Part shown: positions 50,260 to 60,507 of the stretch, piece after piece | How the letters are laid out: every line of letters starts with the position of its first letter | Position numbering within the stretch: position 1 is the first letter of the stretch | Assembly: GCA_032718565.1 (NCBI GenBank) | Contig: JAVGVS010000662.1 | Location: 62,001 to 126,000 of the forward strand | Source of the DNA: Distichodus sexfasciatus | Taxonomy: Eukaryota > Chordata > Actinopteri > Characiformes > Distichodontidae | Direction of reading: 5' to 3' | DNA length: 64,000 bases | Translations under genes and position numbers: made by a program | The notes under the pieces: model-generated | The model's database searches: none | The model's input: only the letters and a program-made list of their open reading frames with translations | Told to the model about the DNA's origin: nothing

Positions 50260-50735
50260 ACTAATCACGGCCGGCTTTGCCGCATTCTCTCTCCGCCCAT
50301 CACCACACCAAATTACCCCGCCGCTACAAACTGAGCCCCCGAAAAAAAAAAAAAAACTGCGGGGAAAATAAAAAGAGTGAGAATAGACACAGCAGCAGCG
50401 AGGGCCCGAAGGAAAGAGGCCCTTTGATCTTTCCAGGGAGGCCGGGGAGCTTCCCTCGGAACCGGAGAAAGGGGGCCGGCTGGCGGTTTGCGAAAGCCTG
50501 AAAGGGCCGGGTTGGAAGGAAGGTGGGGGCCCCGGAAAAACTGCTAAACACGCATGGCTGGTGGCGGCCCATTAGGCCGAGGTGAGGCCCGCAGTGCCGG
50601 CTACACGCCAGGCAGGCCGCGCCGACGCTGGGGGGCCGCGCCGGACAGGGACGGGGTACAATTAGCTCACAGCGGCGAGAGAGAGACGGTATTTTGTGCC
50701 AGAAGAAAAGGGAGGCGGCTAAGATCTTCCACACA
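50260..50735. promoter_or_regulatory. CpG-rich block, candidate intragenic CpG island or enhancer
   Basis: By eye this is the most GC- and CpG-rich stretch of the window: CGGCCGGCTTTGCCGC, GCCGGGGAGCTTCCC, CCGCGCCGACGCTGG and GGGCCGCGCCGG. It includes CCCTTTGATCTTTCC, a TCF/LEF-like site, and CAATTAGCTCAC. No TATA box or splice-linked exon was identified, and the 162-codon minus-strand frame lacks domains. Confidence 0.38.
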
Positions 50736-51470
50736 CTGCCACTACTGTGTCTTTTCCATGTAAAGGAGTCTGACGCTGTGAAGGTGGTCGTGAGATGGGA
50801 GCAGCTTCTCATGCGATGCAGTTCGACGCAACAAATGACAAGACATAAATGAATCCTGAAAAATCAGTAAGAACAAAAAAGAAAAAAATATTGCCGCAAG
50901 CAGCAGTGAGCGGGGTCCAAGCAAATGTTGCAAAAAGCAGCATAAAAGCAGCTAATGAAGTAAGCGTCGAAGAAGGGAGTCAGTAAGTCAGACTGCATAG
51001 ATTTATATAGCATTTTTAGTGCCAAAATCTCTTTTGGGGTTTTCTACACATATCCAGAACAAAGCCAGAGTTTGATGCTGCAAAGGTGGGTGTGAGACTG
51101 CTGGGCGTAACAAATTACAAGGTACAAATTAATCCAGAAAAATCTGAGTGAGATGAGTGGGACAGCAGCAAAAGAAGAACGGAAAACAAATTAGAAAAGA
51201 GAAAAAGGTGATGCGGCTTCGAATCATGTATGCGGGATTGTGGGAAATGTAGTTCTCTTCCAGAAAGAGAGAACATATCAGGATTAAAGTATAGATTAAA
51301 TTATTGATTATTATTTTTAGGTCATATCGCCCAGCCCTAACTGCCACTACTGTGTCTTTTACATGTAAAGTAGTCAGGTTTGACACTGCGAAGGTGGTTG
51401 TGAGTGTCTTCTCATGTAATGCAGCTGGATGTAACAAATTAATGTCAGTAATAAACCAGAGCAAAGAAAA
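50736..51470 (+). repeat. Three dispersed copies of an about 115-bp unit
   Basis: Units near 50738, 51050 and 51342 share (CTGCCACTACTGTGTCTTTT), then GT(C/T)TGA(C/T)GCTG(T/C)GAAGGTGG-like sequence, GTGAGA and AACAAAT. Units 1 and 3 are the most alike. Between units 1 and 2 lies a GCCGCAAGCAGCAGTGAGCG phrase also seen diverged near 48240. The likely class is interspersed repeat, family not identified. Confidence 0.6.
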
Positions 51471-52309
51471 ACAAAATTGGAAAAACATCCATGGCATGAT
51501 AACGCCAGTGGTTTGCGGAAATAAACGATGCCTGTTGGTATCAACAACATGAACAATACAAGAATAATGTACTAAAGATTTTTTCTGAAGCAGTTCTCAC
51601 ATGAACTGTAGCCAATATTAGCAACTTTTTCTAAGTTTACTCCAAAGTTACAGACAAATTATAACCACTCGCTGGTAGATATGTGCATTACACCTTACTA
51701 AAACAGTCCTTACTAAAATGTCAAAACATTTGTGAGACCAGGTTTCAGTTACATGTCTAGTAAGCATTAGAAGTGGAATGATCCAATAATTTGAGGAATA
51801 TGACATGAGAAGCATAATTTGAGGATTTTGTGGAATTAAGTTGCAGGCACATACAGTACTTTTACAAAATTCTACTGTAGTTAGTATTAGTCTTAGCTAG
51901 CATTTGCTGGTAACTTAGATGTAGATAAGATAAGATACATAACCCTTACCATGTAGATTCCTCAGTGCTGCCCAATAAGGTATAAACCATCAAAACATTA
52001 CATTTCTAAACTCCTAAATAGAACACACTTAAGAGTTTTTATGTTAACTTTACAGTTGCAGTTTATCTAATGCTATTCAACTACCTTCTTTTATCAGCAT
52101 AAATAGAAGTTATTCATTCTTTTCATCGGGTTACATCGCTCGAATGACCTAAAAGACCATAATGATATGAGTTCACATGGAGAAAGAGGGGGTGGAAAAA
52201 GAGAGAGATGGGGGAAGGGGGCAAAGGCAACAAAAGGGAATGACAGGATGAAAAAAGAGCACTCATCTGTGGCTTTTTAAAGGGGAAATATGGATTTGAC
52301 TTCATGTTC

Positions 52310-52560
52310 TAACAATGGCCAGGCTAGGAGGTACAAAGGCCTTTACAATGCGTAATGATCTACAGATCAAACTCCATCTCCAGCAGAACATCTGGAGGAC
52401 CTATTAGAGCCTCATTGATTTGTAGACGAGTTGAAGACGCTACTTCCCCTTCCTCACGCTGCGGACCTTGACGCGTTGCGGAACGAGACAAGATCGCGAC
52501 TCAGATGGAGGCTTTTGTGTCAGGTCACAAAGGGAATGAATTGGCAAATGAAAGAAAAAT
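52310..52560. promoter_or_regulatory. Candidate conserved non-coding element
   Basis: A unique block with ACAATGCGTAATGATC, CAGATCAAACTCC, GCCTCATTGATTTGTAGACG, GACGCGTTGCGGAACG and CAGGTCACAAAGGG (nuclear-receptor-like half site). No ORF. Confidence 0.3.
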
Positions 52561-52894
52561 CCAGCAACAGTGTTTAAGAAGAGATTTGGGCTAGACATTT
52601 GTGATCATCATGCAAGAGGTATTCAACAATCCCACTTATATCGTGTTAAGTAAGAGTAGACACATCTTGAAGTCAACACACCAACACACTCTTCAATATG
52701 ACAGAAGCATGTAACACTAACAGAGCACAATACTGTGATATAATATGAACGAGTGAATGAATGTTACATTTATACAACAATTATTATACAGTCAAGTCCC
52801 CTAACAGTGGTATTGGGGAGCCACTTCAACTACCACCAAAGTGCAGCCTCAACTGGACTATCTGAGGGCCGCAATTCTGCACCAGAACCCTGTT

Positions 52895-53060
52895 GCTTTA
52901 CATTACATTTCACGCATTTAGCAGACGCTCTTATCCAGACCAGCTTCCATTTGCTAATTACAGAGACAATCACACTAGGGCAACTTGGGGTTAAGAGTCT
53001 CGCTCAGGGATCCAACAGTGGTTCCTGGCATTTGACCTCTCAATCGTATCACCAATAGTG
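52895..53060 (-). mobile_element. tRNA-Glu-like SINE (family B), minus orientation
   Basis: ACATTTCACGCATTTAGCAG, GACGCTCTTATCCAGACCAG, TTAAGAGTCTCGCTCAGGGA and GGCATTTGACCTC; the head end is degraded. Confidence 0.7.
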
Positions 53061-53190
53061 GGTATCAGTTACTTAGATCCCTACACCAAGGTGAAGGGGC
53101 GCCTTGGTTACTCCAAGGGATGTTTAATGTCGACAGAGGGTCAGGACCTCATTTTTACATCTCATCCTACATTTGTTACATCCTTTTAAC

Positions 53191-54212
53191 TAAACATAGC
53201 ACGATACCACTTTTGATGTCCAGTACTGATACTGATATTGTACATTTGCATAACTGCTTATATGATACAAATCCAGTACAGTCTCTGAGTCCTTTATACA
53301 CAGAAAACAGGAAATAATTCTTTAAAAAATGTCTAAACACATGACTGAGATTATTCTGTTATGCTTAAGAAAATACTGTTTTCCTAACTAAAACAATGAA
53401 ATTACAAAATTACACACTTATATGCTAAAATATTTATTATTCAAATAATATCTAAAAAATTATTAGTTTAAACACAGTTCTGTAATTTTGTGACGGTCCC
53501 TAATCGTGCGACCCTAAAACCATCACTAACACACTGCGTAATGCGACCGGCACTGGGACCCAGAAGTGGTCAGTCGTGGTTCAGGAAGTATAAAAGGAGT
53601 CATTCTCTGGCGGCGCTTTGCTCAGTCGTTGAGTCAGCCTGGTCCAACTCCGATTCATTTCGGCTTCAGCTGTGAGTACTCCAGTTATTTTGTTCATCTT
53701 CTTGATTGAATGTGTGTCTGATAGAACGTGGTACTTGTGGGAAATCTTACTCTTAGTGTAGAGAGTTCTTATATCAACTCGCGTGGCCATCCTACCTACT
53801 CGCGCATCAATCCGGATTTGGATTAACCACCACGCTACACGGGCTAATGGCTAATGGCTAACTGTTAGCATTTCTGCAAATTCCTTATCAGATCACTGAC
53901 AGAGTGTAAGAGCTGGCGTTGGTAAGGAAATTAAACACATAATTAAACACATAATTAATCATGTGATTTGTTTTTGGGGTTATAGTGTAATGCATTGCAT
54001 GTTCTGCTCATTGTCATATCAATATGTAGGAATTAGCACGAATGTGGAACAATAACCAGCTTTACCGCAGTGCCACTTCCCACGCATAACGAATGCACAT
54101 ATTTACAGATAGGCTCAAACAGATCGGCCCAATGCCACCGATACCCGATCCAGCTATTTGAGTTGTTATCAGACCAATATCTGATCCAGGTATTGGATCG
54201 GTGCCATCTCTA
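53191..54212. mobile_element. hAT-like element (same family as 32510), 1022 bp, with a nested insertion
   Basis: The ends TAAACATAGC and GGTGCCATCTCTA are flanked by CTTTTAAC (53183-53190) and CTTTTTAC (54213-54220), an 8-bp duplication with one mismatch. The interior matches the 32510 copy (CTGTTATGCTTAAG, AAACACAGTTCTGTAATTT, CATGTGATTTG, TGTTCTGCTCATTGTCATAT). Similarity breaks at about 53528 and resumes at about 53912 because of a separate insertion. Confidence 0.75.
53528..53910 (+). mobile_element. TATA-containing module inside the hAT element (LTR-like, copy 1)
   Basis: About 380 bp that is absent from the two sister hAT copies. It has a TATAAAAGG box near 53590, then GTTGAGTCAGCCTGG, CCGATTCATTTCGGCTTCAG and a splice-donor-like CTGTGAGTAC, and further right CTTATATCAACTCGC, TTAACCACCACGCTAC and CAGATCACTGACAGAG. 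The same string of motifs in the same order occurs at 60508-61018. The arrangement (TATA, start-like region, donor) resembles an LTR or a retroelement 5' region, but the class is unresolved. Confidence 0.5.
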
Positions 54213-54228
54213 CTTTTTACACTTTGCG

Positions 54229-54510
54229 GTGGTGGTGGTCTAGTAAAGCGTTTCCCAATCCCAGTCCTCGCGGGACACAGCACAGCTGATGCTACTGATT
54301 AGCTGATTAGCAACGTAGGATCAGCGTGCGGCGGTGCAGGAAATACCAAATCTGCGCAGAGCGGTGTTCCGTGAGGACCGGGATTGGGAAACGCTGGTCT
54401 AGTGGTAGAGGATACCCGCCTCTGGTCCAAGAGGTCATGGCTCCCGTACTACCACCACTGGGCCTCCAATACCCACCAATACCCCTTCCACGTCCCACCA
54501 ATAGCCCTTC
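54229..54510 (+). mobile_element. tRNA-Glu-like SINE head interrupted by a small foldback element
   Basis: GGTGGTGGTCTAGT (54231-54244) continues after the insertion as GGTCTAGTGGTAGAGGATAC, then CTCTGGTCCAAGAGGTCATG, as in other family B heads. Plus orientation. Confidence 0.6.
54245..54395. mobile_element. Foldback MITE, 151 bp, with perfect 8-bp target duplication
   Basis: The ends AGCGTTTCCCAATCCC and GGGATTGGGAAACGCT are perfect 16-bp inverted repeats, and GTCCTCGCGG/GTGAGGAC continues them. GGTCTAGT occurs on both sides (54237-54244 and 54396-54403) and is single-copy in the uninterrupted SINE, so it is a true target-site duplication of hAT length. Confidence 0.85.
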
Positions 54511-54511
54511 C

Positions 54512-54995
54512 TCGAGATGGGCATATGAAGCTCCGAAGCGCGTATCAAGTATGAGGGGGCGTGGCAGACGAAGCCCCGCTTCAAGGCGTGTATCGTTTAA
54601 GCAGAAAACCATGTGATCGCTAACAAACAAAGCCTCGGTTCGTTACGTCAGAGTTTCATCCCAAGTGTCACTTCCTGTATAAATGCGGGTGAATCCCGCC
54701 GGCGCTTCGTGGCTTTTGTTTATTTTTTTATGCAACTTATATTTTATTCCACATTTGCAATTTGTATAATTAAGTAGTAGTATTGTATTAGTCTAATACA
54801 ATACTACTACTAAATTACGCAAATTGCAAGCGACACTTGGGATGAAACGCTGACGTAACGAACCGAGGCTTCGTTTGTCATCGGTCACGTGGTTTTCTGC
54901 CAAACGATACACGCCTTGAAGCGGGGCTTCGTCTGCCACGCCCCCTTATACTCGATACACGCTTCGGAGCCTCGGCTTCAGATAGCCCATCACTA
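54512..54995. mobile_element. Long hairpin (foldback) element, 484 bp
   Basis: The two arms of about 200 bp are inverted repeats. The outer parts GATGGGC and GCCCATC are followed by a perfectly paired 35-bp stretch (54572-54606 with 54902-54936, approximate). The centre is a perfect 18-bp palindrome around 54792 (GTAGTAGTATTGTATTAG and its complement). The flanks GCCCTTCC (54504-54511) and CCCCTTCC (54996-55003) are an 8-bp duplication with one mismatch. The left arm carries about 75 bp with no partner (about 54672-54748), including GTATAAATGCGGG. No ORF of note; non-autonomous. Confidence 0.8.
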
Positions 54996-55469
54996 CCCCT
55001 TCCAGAAGCAGCCCAAACGTCTATTTTGAACTCCTGTCCAAGGCACAAACCTGCTATGTTGCAGACTGATTACTAAGTCAGAATTGGTCTCATCAACTTT
55101 TATTTTAATTCATAGTTAAAGAGGCATTTAAGATTCTTGCAGCAGGTTCGACCCAAGTTTGACCCAAAGGTTCTACTGCTGTCTTAAAGGAACTTTATTC
55201 AAAGGTCTCTGAAGGATCAATATGCTATTTTCAAGTTTTTGGAAGACAGATTTAACAAAATTGTGTTTTTACTGCACTCCTGTGTTACGCTTTCCTCATA
55301 GTAGCAAAATCACACTAGCATTACGTACTAACAGTAGCAATAAGCTGGCAGAAATGAGAAATAGTTGGCAACAGGAATCCATTAAAAACAGATGTTTGCA
55401 TTTGTTTGTGATCTGCTTTTTAAAAAAATATGTGAATCTGCAATATAAAAAATGCCATTAAACAGATAT

Positions 55470-56110
55470 AAACAGAAAATCAACAATCCTGCCATGTCTT
55501 TCGTTAACAAAATTCCCAATCTTGCCATGGGCCATGGTCATGGGCCAATAGGTCACAGAGCGAAACCCACACAGGAATTGCAAATCCAGACGAGTCAGAA
55601 TCGAAATCATCAGCTTTCCCAATTCGCTGATGCCAAGGCCGACAATGTCAATCCCCTCTCATCCGACGAGACCTATTCAGGCGTAATTCCGTTGCTACAA
55701 GAGGCTGTCATCCATATTCATGAACTAATAATTCCTCGCCCACATTCTCGTTTTATTGTATTTCATATCTACTTCATATCATAATAACAATTAAATTATT
55801 CACACGACGCTGCAGATCCTCTTCACCTAATAATTTGGTCCCGTCGCCTTCCCCGCCCGCCCATATTCCACGCTCCACTCGTTTTCTGAATGCAAATCAG
55901 GCCGCTAAAAGCCACGGCCAGATGAATAGATATGCGTTCGCGCAAACCACAATAACCGGCGAGGGGCATGAAAATAATGGGAAACAAATGGAAATGATAA
56001 TATTCTTTTATGCACTCCCTTTTTCCATCTCCAGCCACCCTGCGGCCCATGGAAAGACGGCTGTCATTCGTCTCCTGCTCTCGCGCTTGACGTTCGTAGT
56101 CCATTTGCCA
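55470..56110. promoter_or_regulatory. Strong candidate conserved non-coding element, about 640 bp
   Basis: The longest repeat-free, evenly composed block in the window. It contains a perfect octamer (ATGCAAAT near 55889), two GGCTGTCAT words (MEIS/TGIF-like), GGCGTAATTCCG, CTAATAATTCC, ACAATTAAATTATTC, CACCTAATAATTTGG and GAAATGATAATATTC. CCATGGGCCATGGTCATGGG forms nested short palindromes. Overlapping frames on both strands (110-118 codons) have no domain and conflict, so I call it non-coding. Confidence 0.42.
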
Positions 56111-56139
56111 TTCATTGTTTGGATGTTCACATATGTGTT

Positions 56140-57620
56140 CTGGGTAGGGCTGGGTAATATCAAGTGCCGCGATATGAACAATCGTTCTTAAAGCAATGAA
56201 AATAAAACTACTGCTTTATAATTTTGTAGGTGCCACCAAGCTATTTCTAGTGTGCATTTTCTAGGGATTTGGGTGCATCCTAAAGAAGGCCCTCATTGTG
56301 ACTAAATCCCACCTACTGCTTATAGGGGTGTTATGAAATATTGATCTACATCGATATATTGATTGACTCATCAACGACAACGATCCCATAGCATCAATCC
56401 AAAATCAAAACATCGATCAGACATTGTACATATTGTAACGTCTGTCGGGAAGCAACTTTTTATAGGGAAAGACCAAAAGCCCACCTCCATACCGGCTTCC
56501 GACCAATTACAGCTGACAAAACAGTTAGGCTTCACCTATGTGAACTAACAACATGCTCATTAACTCTGAAATAGCAGTACTTCAAAATAAGAGTCTGAAT
56601 AGTGTTGTTTCTCTAACCCGACACTATTTGTAAAACGCGCCTTTATTTTGAAATTTTCCTGCATGTTTTTGCTAGTAAATATCTTAAAAATAATTGAAAC
56701 TCTTTTTTGTAAGGCAAATTTACTAAAGTAGTTCAAGTTAAACTCAGACAATTGGCTTTTATGCTAGGGCTGGGCGATATGACCTCAAAATCCTCATCAT
56801 GATTAATTTTACTTTCATTACCAATCTTTTTTTTTTATGCAATTTTTAATTAATAGCCCAGGCATTAAGTTATATGTAGGGACGCGCGATAATATGTGAC
56901 CTGATCTGGCAAAATGAGTCACAGTGACCCAAAATACAAAATTGAGGTTTTGGTATCATTGATGAGAAAATAAGCTTTAAAATGATATCTTGGTCAAAGC
57001 TTTATCTTGAACGGTTGTCAAGTTACAATCGTTTGAATTATGGTATCGCAGCACCATTTTCCAACTGAAAAACCGAGAAAATCGCATTTAAAGGACAGTG
57101 TTTTGTAAGATTTGAGAGCTGCAACGCAACTTAAATAGCCATTTAAGTACATTTTCACAATAATTTCCATGATGAAACTTTGGGAGATTAATTTTGAAGA
57201 CCTTTTCTTTCATACAAGACCAAAAAAGAAAAATCGATATTTTTGATGTTTTTCAAGATAATCGGCCCGTATCTAAATAAATAGAACGCCGACTTCCGAC
57301 TCATTACGGCAGATCGGTTCACATATGGGAATCATATTGGAATATTTTCAGATGATATTTTATGGCACATTTATTGTGCCAGGCATGTCCTAAGTCCGAG
57401 GTGGGATTTTATAAGATCTACGTCTTTTGTTTTAAAATGTACGGGGTTATTTTGTGCCAAAATTCTGACCACGCTGTGGAACGTTTGTGAGCAAAATCTG
57501 TTATCTTTTCGAGCTCAATACTAAATTGTGTGTTTGCCTCACTTTGTGAATGTGAGCTCGCATGTGGGCTGTGTCCTGAGCCGCGCTATTGGCGCTATTT
57601 TTGTGCCAAAATTCTAGTTC
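56140..57620. repeat. Cluster of truncated hAT-like element ends
   Basis: Several terminal words of fish hAT families occur without partners: TAGGGCTGGGTAATAT (56146), ATAGGGGTGTTATGAAAT (56319) with GATCTACATCGATATATTG, CTAGGGCTGGGCGATATGAC (56765) and GGGACGCGCGATAATATG (56880). Positions 56880-57420 are a long AT-rich repeat-like stretch. 57540-57600 shares GAGCCGCG-type words with 10050. Confidence 0.45.
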
Positions 57621-57849
57621 TGGGTCAGGTGTGAGACGCAAAAGGTGCCTTTCTGAAGCCGTGCAGGGAGGAGGATTAAAGTCTGCCGTGTCTTACAGAC
57701 GGTGCTCCACATTGTTGGGCATCGCACTCGTCCGGCTAAGTACAGACGGCTCCGGATGACGAGAAGCCGCCACTTTCCCGCTGAGTCTGGAGCCAGAGTG
57801 TGTGTAACAGCTCAGCGGTGTGCTGTCTACTCACACAGCGCTGGAGTCT

Positions 57850-58045
57850 CACCTCACTCTATGTGTGTGTGTCTGCGTGTGTGAGGGTGTGTGTGTGTGT
57901 GTGTGTGCCCCTCAACACAGGATTTAGTAACATTACACACAGCGCGATGCGAGGTCAACGCTTGGATGGATAGCTTCAGATATGTCACAGCATGAGTGGC
58001 CCAACATATGTCTGTGTGTGTGTATGTGTGTGTGTGTGTGTGTCT
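57850..58045 (+). repeat. GT microsatellite pair
   Basis: GT runs at about 57882-57907 and 58014-58042 with unique sequence between. Confidence 0.85.
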
Positions 58046-58399
58046 ACCAAGACAACAGACAGCAGTGACTTTCTTTACTAAAGATAGAGATTCATGTAAA
58101 TATATAAACAAAAATAAGAGAATGGAGATTAAAAAACAGGTGGAAAACAAACGAGGGATGGACCGAACCACAGACTTGGAGACGCATTAAATACAGAAAC
58201 ACATCTCCTTTTTGCCCTGTTTTTCATTCTCTTAACGAAACTGCAATCTGCCTTTAAATGAACGCGCCTTCTGTCCTTCTATACTGCTGCTGCTGCTGCT
58301 GCCAGCCTCCACTCCTGCCTACCGACTGCCCCTTGACCACCTTCTGTTTCATTGTCTCACACACAGCTCTTCACCTGCAGATCCAGCCAGCAACATCAA

Positions 58400-58790
58400 A
58401 CATTATGAGAGAACGCGTAGCATAAAGGCTTTCTTTCAGCCGGCGAGACGCAAGCTGTGTACAGGAAAATCCTGTCACAATGCAACCATGTTCGGTCTTC
58501 CAGCGGGAACAAGCGGCGTTTCATACGTCCGCGCGGCGGGAAGGAGGCGACCCTAAAGGGGGAATGTCCGCCCCGATGCCGGCGTCGCCGACTCGGACAA
58601 AAGGGGCGCGACAGAAACACAGCGTGCGGGGATTTTACGGCGGCATTCGACGCGAGAGCGCCACTTTTGCTCATATTAATCACCGCTCAGGCAAGAGTGG
58701 AAGCAGAGAAGTGCTGCATAACAGCAGGGTCGAAATCTACAAGCGCTGTGAAAAATGGAAGCATTGTTTGTTTATCTGACGCTGAGCCCC
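58400..58790. promoter_or_regulatory. Candidate conserved non-coding element, CpG-rich
   Basis: A CpG-dense unique block: CGTCCGCGCGGCGGG, GATGCCGGCGTCGCCG, GGATTTTACGGCGGCATTCG, CTCATATTAATCACCGCTC and CATTGTTTGTTTATCTG (forkhead-like). The 95-123-codon frames on both strands are mutually exclusive and domain-free. Confidence 0.35.
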
Positions 58791-58879
58791 ACCCACTGGC
58801 CTGCATTTGCTGGGCTATGTTTAAGTGATGGTGTTCTCATGTCATGTTTACTACTCAGGATCATTCATTTTAGGGTGAT

Positions 58880-60110
58880 TATTTTAGTTCTCAAGCTCTT
58901 CTGTCTACACAGTCCCAGAATATTGGTTATCATCTTGAGACCAAATCTAACAAGTCTTGTTGTTATCTCAACATAACCAAAGTTTACTTGAGATCGCAAT
59001 AAGAATTGCTTACTATCTTGACAAAACAACTTTCGTTAGATCACACATAACAGTTTATAGTTTTGGCCCTGCATCATTATCAGCATCCAGTTTTATTTCA
59101 ACAGCAGACTAGAGATGGCACCAATCTGATACGTGAAGCGGTATCGGTCCAGTACCGACTCAAATAGCTGGATCGGGTATCGGTGGCATTGGGCCGATCT
59201 TTAAATGAGCATACTCTCAGTTTGTTCTGTGTGGGAAGTGGTTTGAAGCTGGTTTCACACATTTACGCTAATTTTTATATATTGATATGACAATGAGCAG
59301 AACAAGCAACACAACACACTACAACCCCAAAAGCAAATCAACACAACACACTACAACCCCAAAAGCACATCCATTATACTGTTTAATTTCCTTAACAACA
59401 CCAGCTCTCGCTCGCAATCTCTGTGTTCCTGATGGTTTTAGCGTTGCAGGATTAGGGGCCGTCACAAAATTACACAACTGTGTTTAAATGAATCATTTTT
59501 GAGATTTTTTTTTAATAATAAATCATTTAGCATATACATATGGGTGTGAAATTATTATTACGTTGTTTTAGTAAGGAAAATAGTATTTAAGTATTTATTT
59601 AAGTATAATAGAATATTCTCAGTCATGTATTCAAACATTTAAAGCATTATTTTCAGTTTTTTGTTTTAAAAAGACTGTATCGGATTTGTATCTTATTGGC
59701 AGATATCGAAATTTACAATATCAGTATAAAAAGTGGTATTGTGCCATGTTAACAACAGGTAAGTCATAGTATGTTCATGGATGTTAGATACTCATCATAT
59801 CAGTGCTCGTCACTTGAGATGGATGCTCAGATATTTGCAGCCTTATTGGCAGGGAAATAAAATATAAGCGGTGGTGTTGAGGTAACATCTTGTGTTGTGT
59901 CGAGTTGAAAGGAAAAAACGGCGTGATCTTGAGGTAACAAATGTTGTTTTCTTGAGCTCACAAATAAAAATAAATCAAGATCTTGAGAAAACATTCCTTA
60001 TCTCAAAATCACAAACTCAATATAAGGAAAGCTGGTTTCTCAAAATCTCAATTTATTTTGAGATAATGAGGAAAACATTGTTGATGTATGTCCTCTGTCG
60101 ACTTTTGGAC
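58880..60110. repeat. 'CTTGAGATAACA' repeat surrounding the hAT copy at 59110
   Basis: 58900-59040 (TTATCATCTTGAGACC, GTTGTTATCTCAACA, CTTGAGATCGCAAT) and 59870-60080 (GAGGTAACATCTTG, GATCTTGAGGTAACAAATG, TTATTTTGAGATAATGAGG) share the same vocabulary and lie on either side of the hAT element, suggesting one older element split by insertion. Confidence 0.4.
59110..59751. mobile_element. hAT-like element, inverted copy of the 32510 family
   Basis: Starts TAGAGATGGCACCAATC and ends GTGCCATGTTA. On the minus strand the interior reads co-linearly with 32510-33177 and 53191-54212 (CATCAGGAACACAGAG, CTGTGTAATTTTGTG, GGGTATCGGTGGCATTGG on plus). A 32-bp internal tandem duplication (59309-59370) is private to this copy. 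The flanking duplication is not clear. Confidence 0.7.
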
Positions 60111-60507
60111 AATACATACTTGACACTATGATGCTGCTACGCAAGTTATGTTGTTTATATATAGCCCTAGAGTGTACAATTAAAATTTTGCTAGCTTGGG
60201 CAATAGAATTCTAGTCAGCCGAGAAAAAATACTATTTCAAACTCAAATTTGAGGCTCTTTAACGATAACTATGTTGAATTTGTTAAGTTGAATTAAACGA
60301 TAAATATGTTGAAAAGCTTTTACAGCTGTCACTGCTGATGATGCCACTCGAAAGAAACTGACAACGCTGGCCTCATTTTTTGCAGTTAATCACTCTTGCT
60401 TCTGTGTATCGTTCATTTCATGTGTCACGCATATGTTACTTCATGTGGAAATGACACATCATGGGATACACATGCCAGGCATGATACAGTGTGTGGGTGA
60501 TATTGTC

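Noticed and set aside
49318..50268. Overlapping minus-strand open frames of 117-197 codons
   Set aside because: They translate a purine-only tract into Ser/Leu/Phe runs; low complexity, no domain, several frames open at once.
58396..58828. Three overlapping frames (95-123 codons) on both strands
   Set aside because: CpG-rich composition effect; they conflict with each other and show no family signature.
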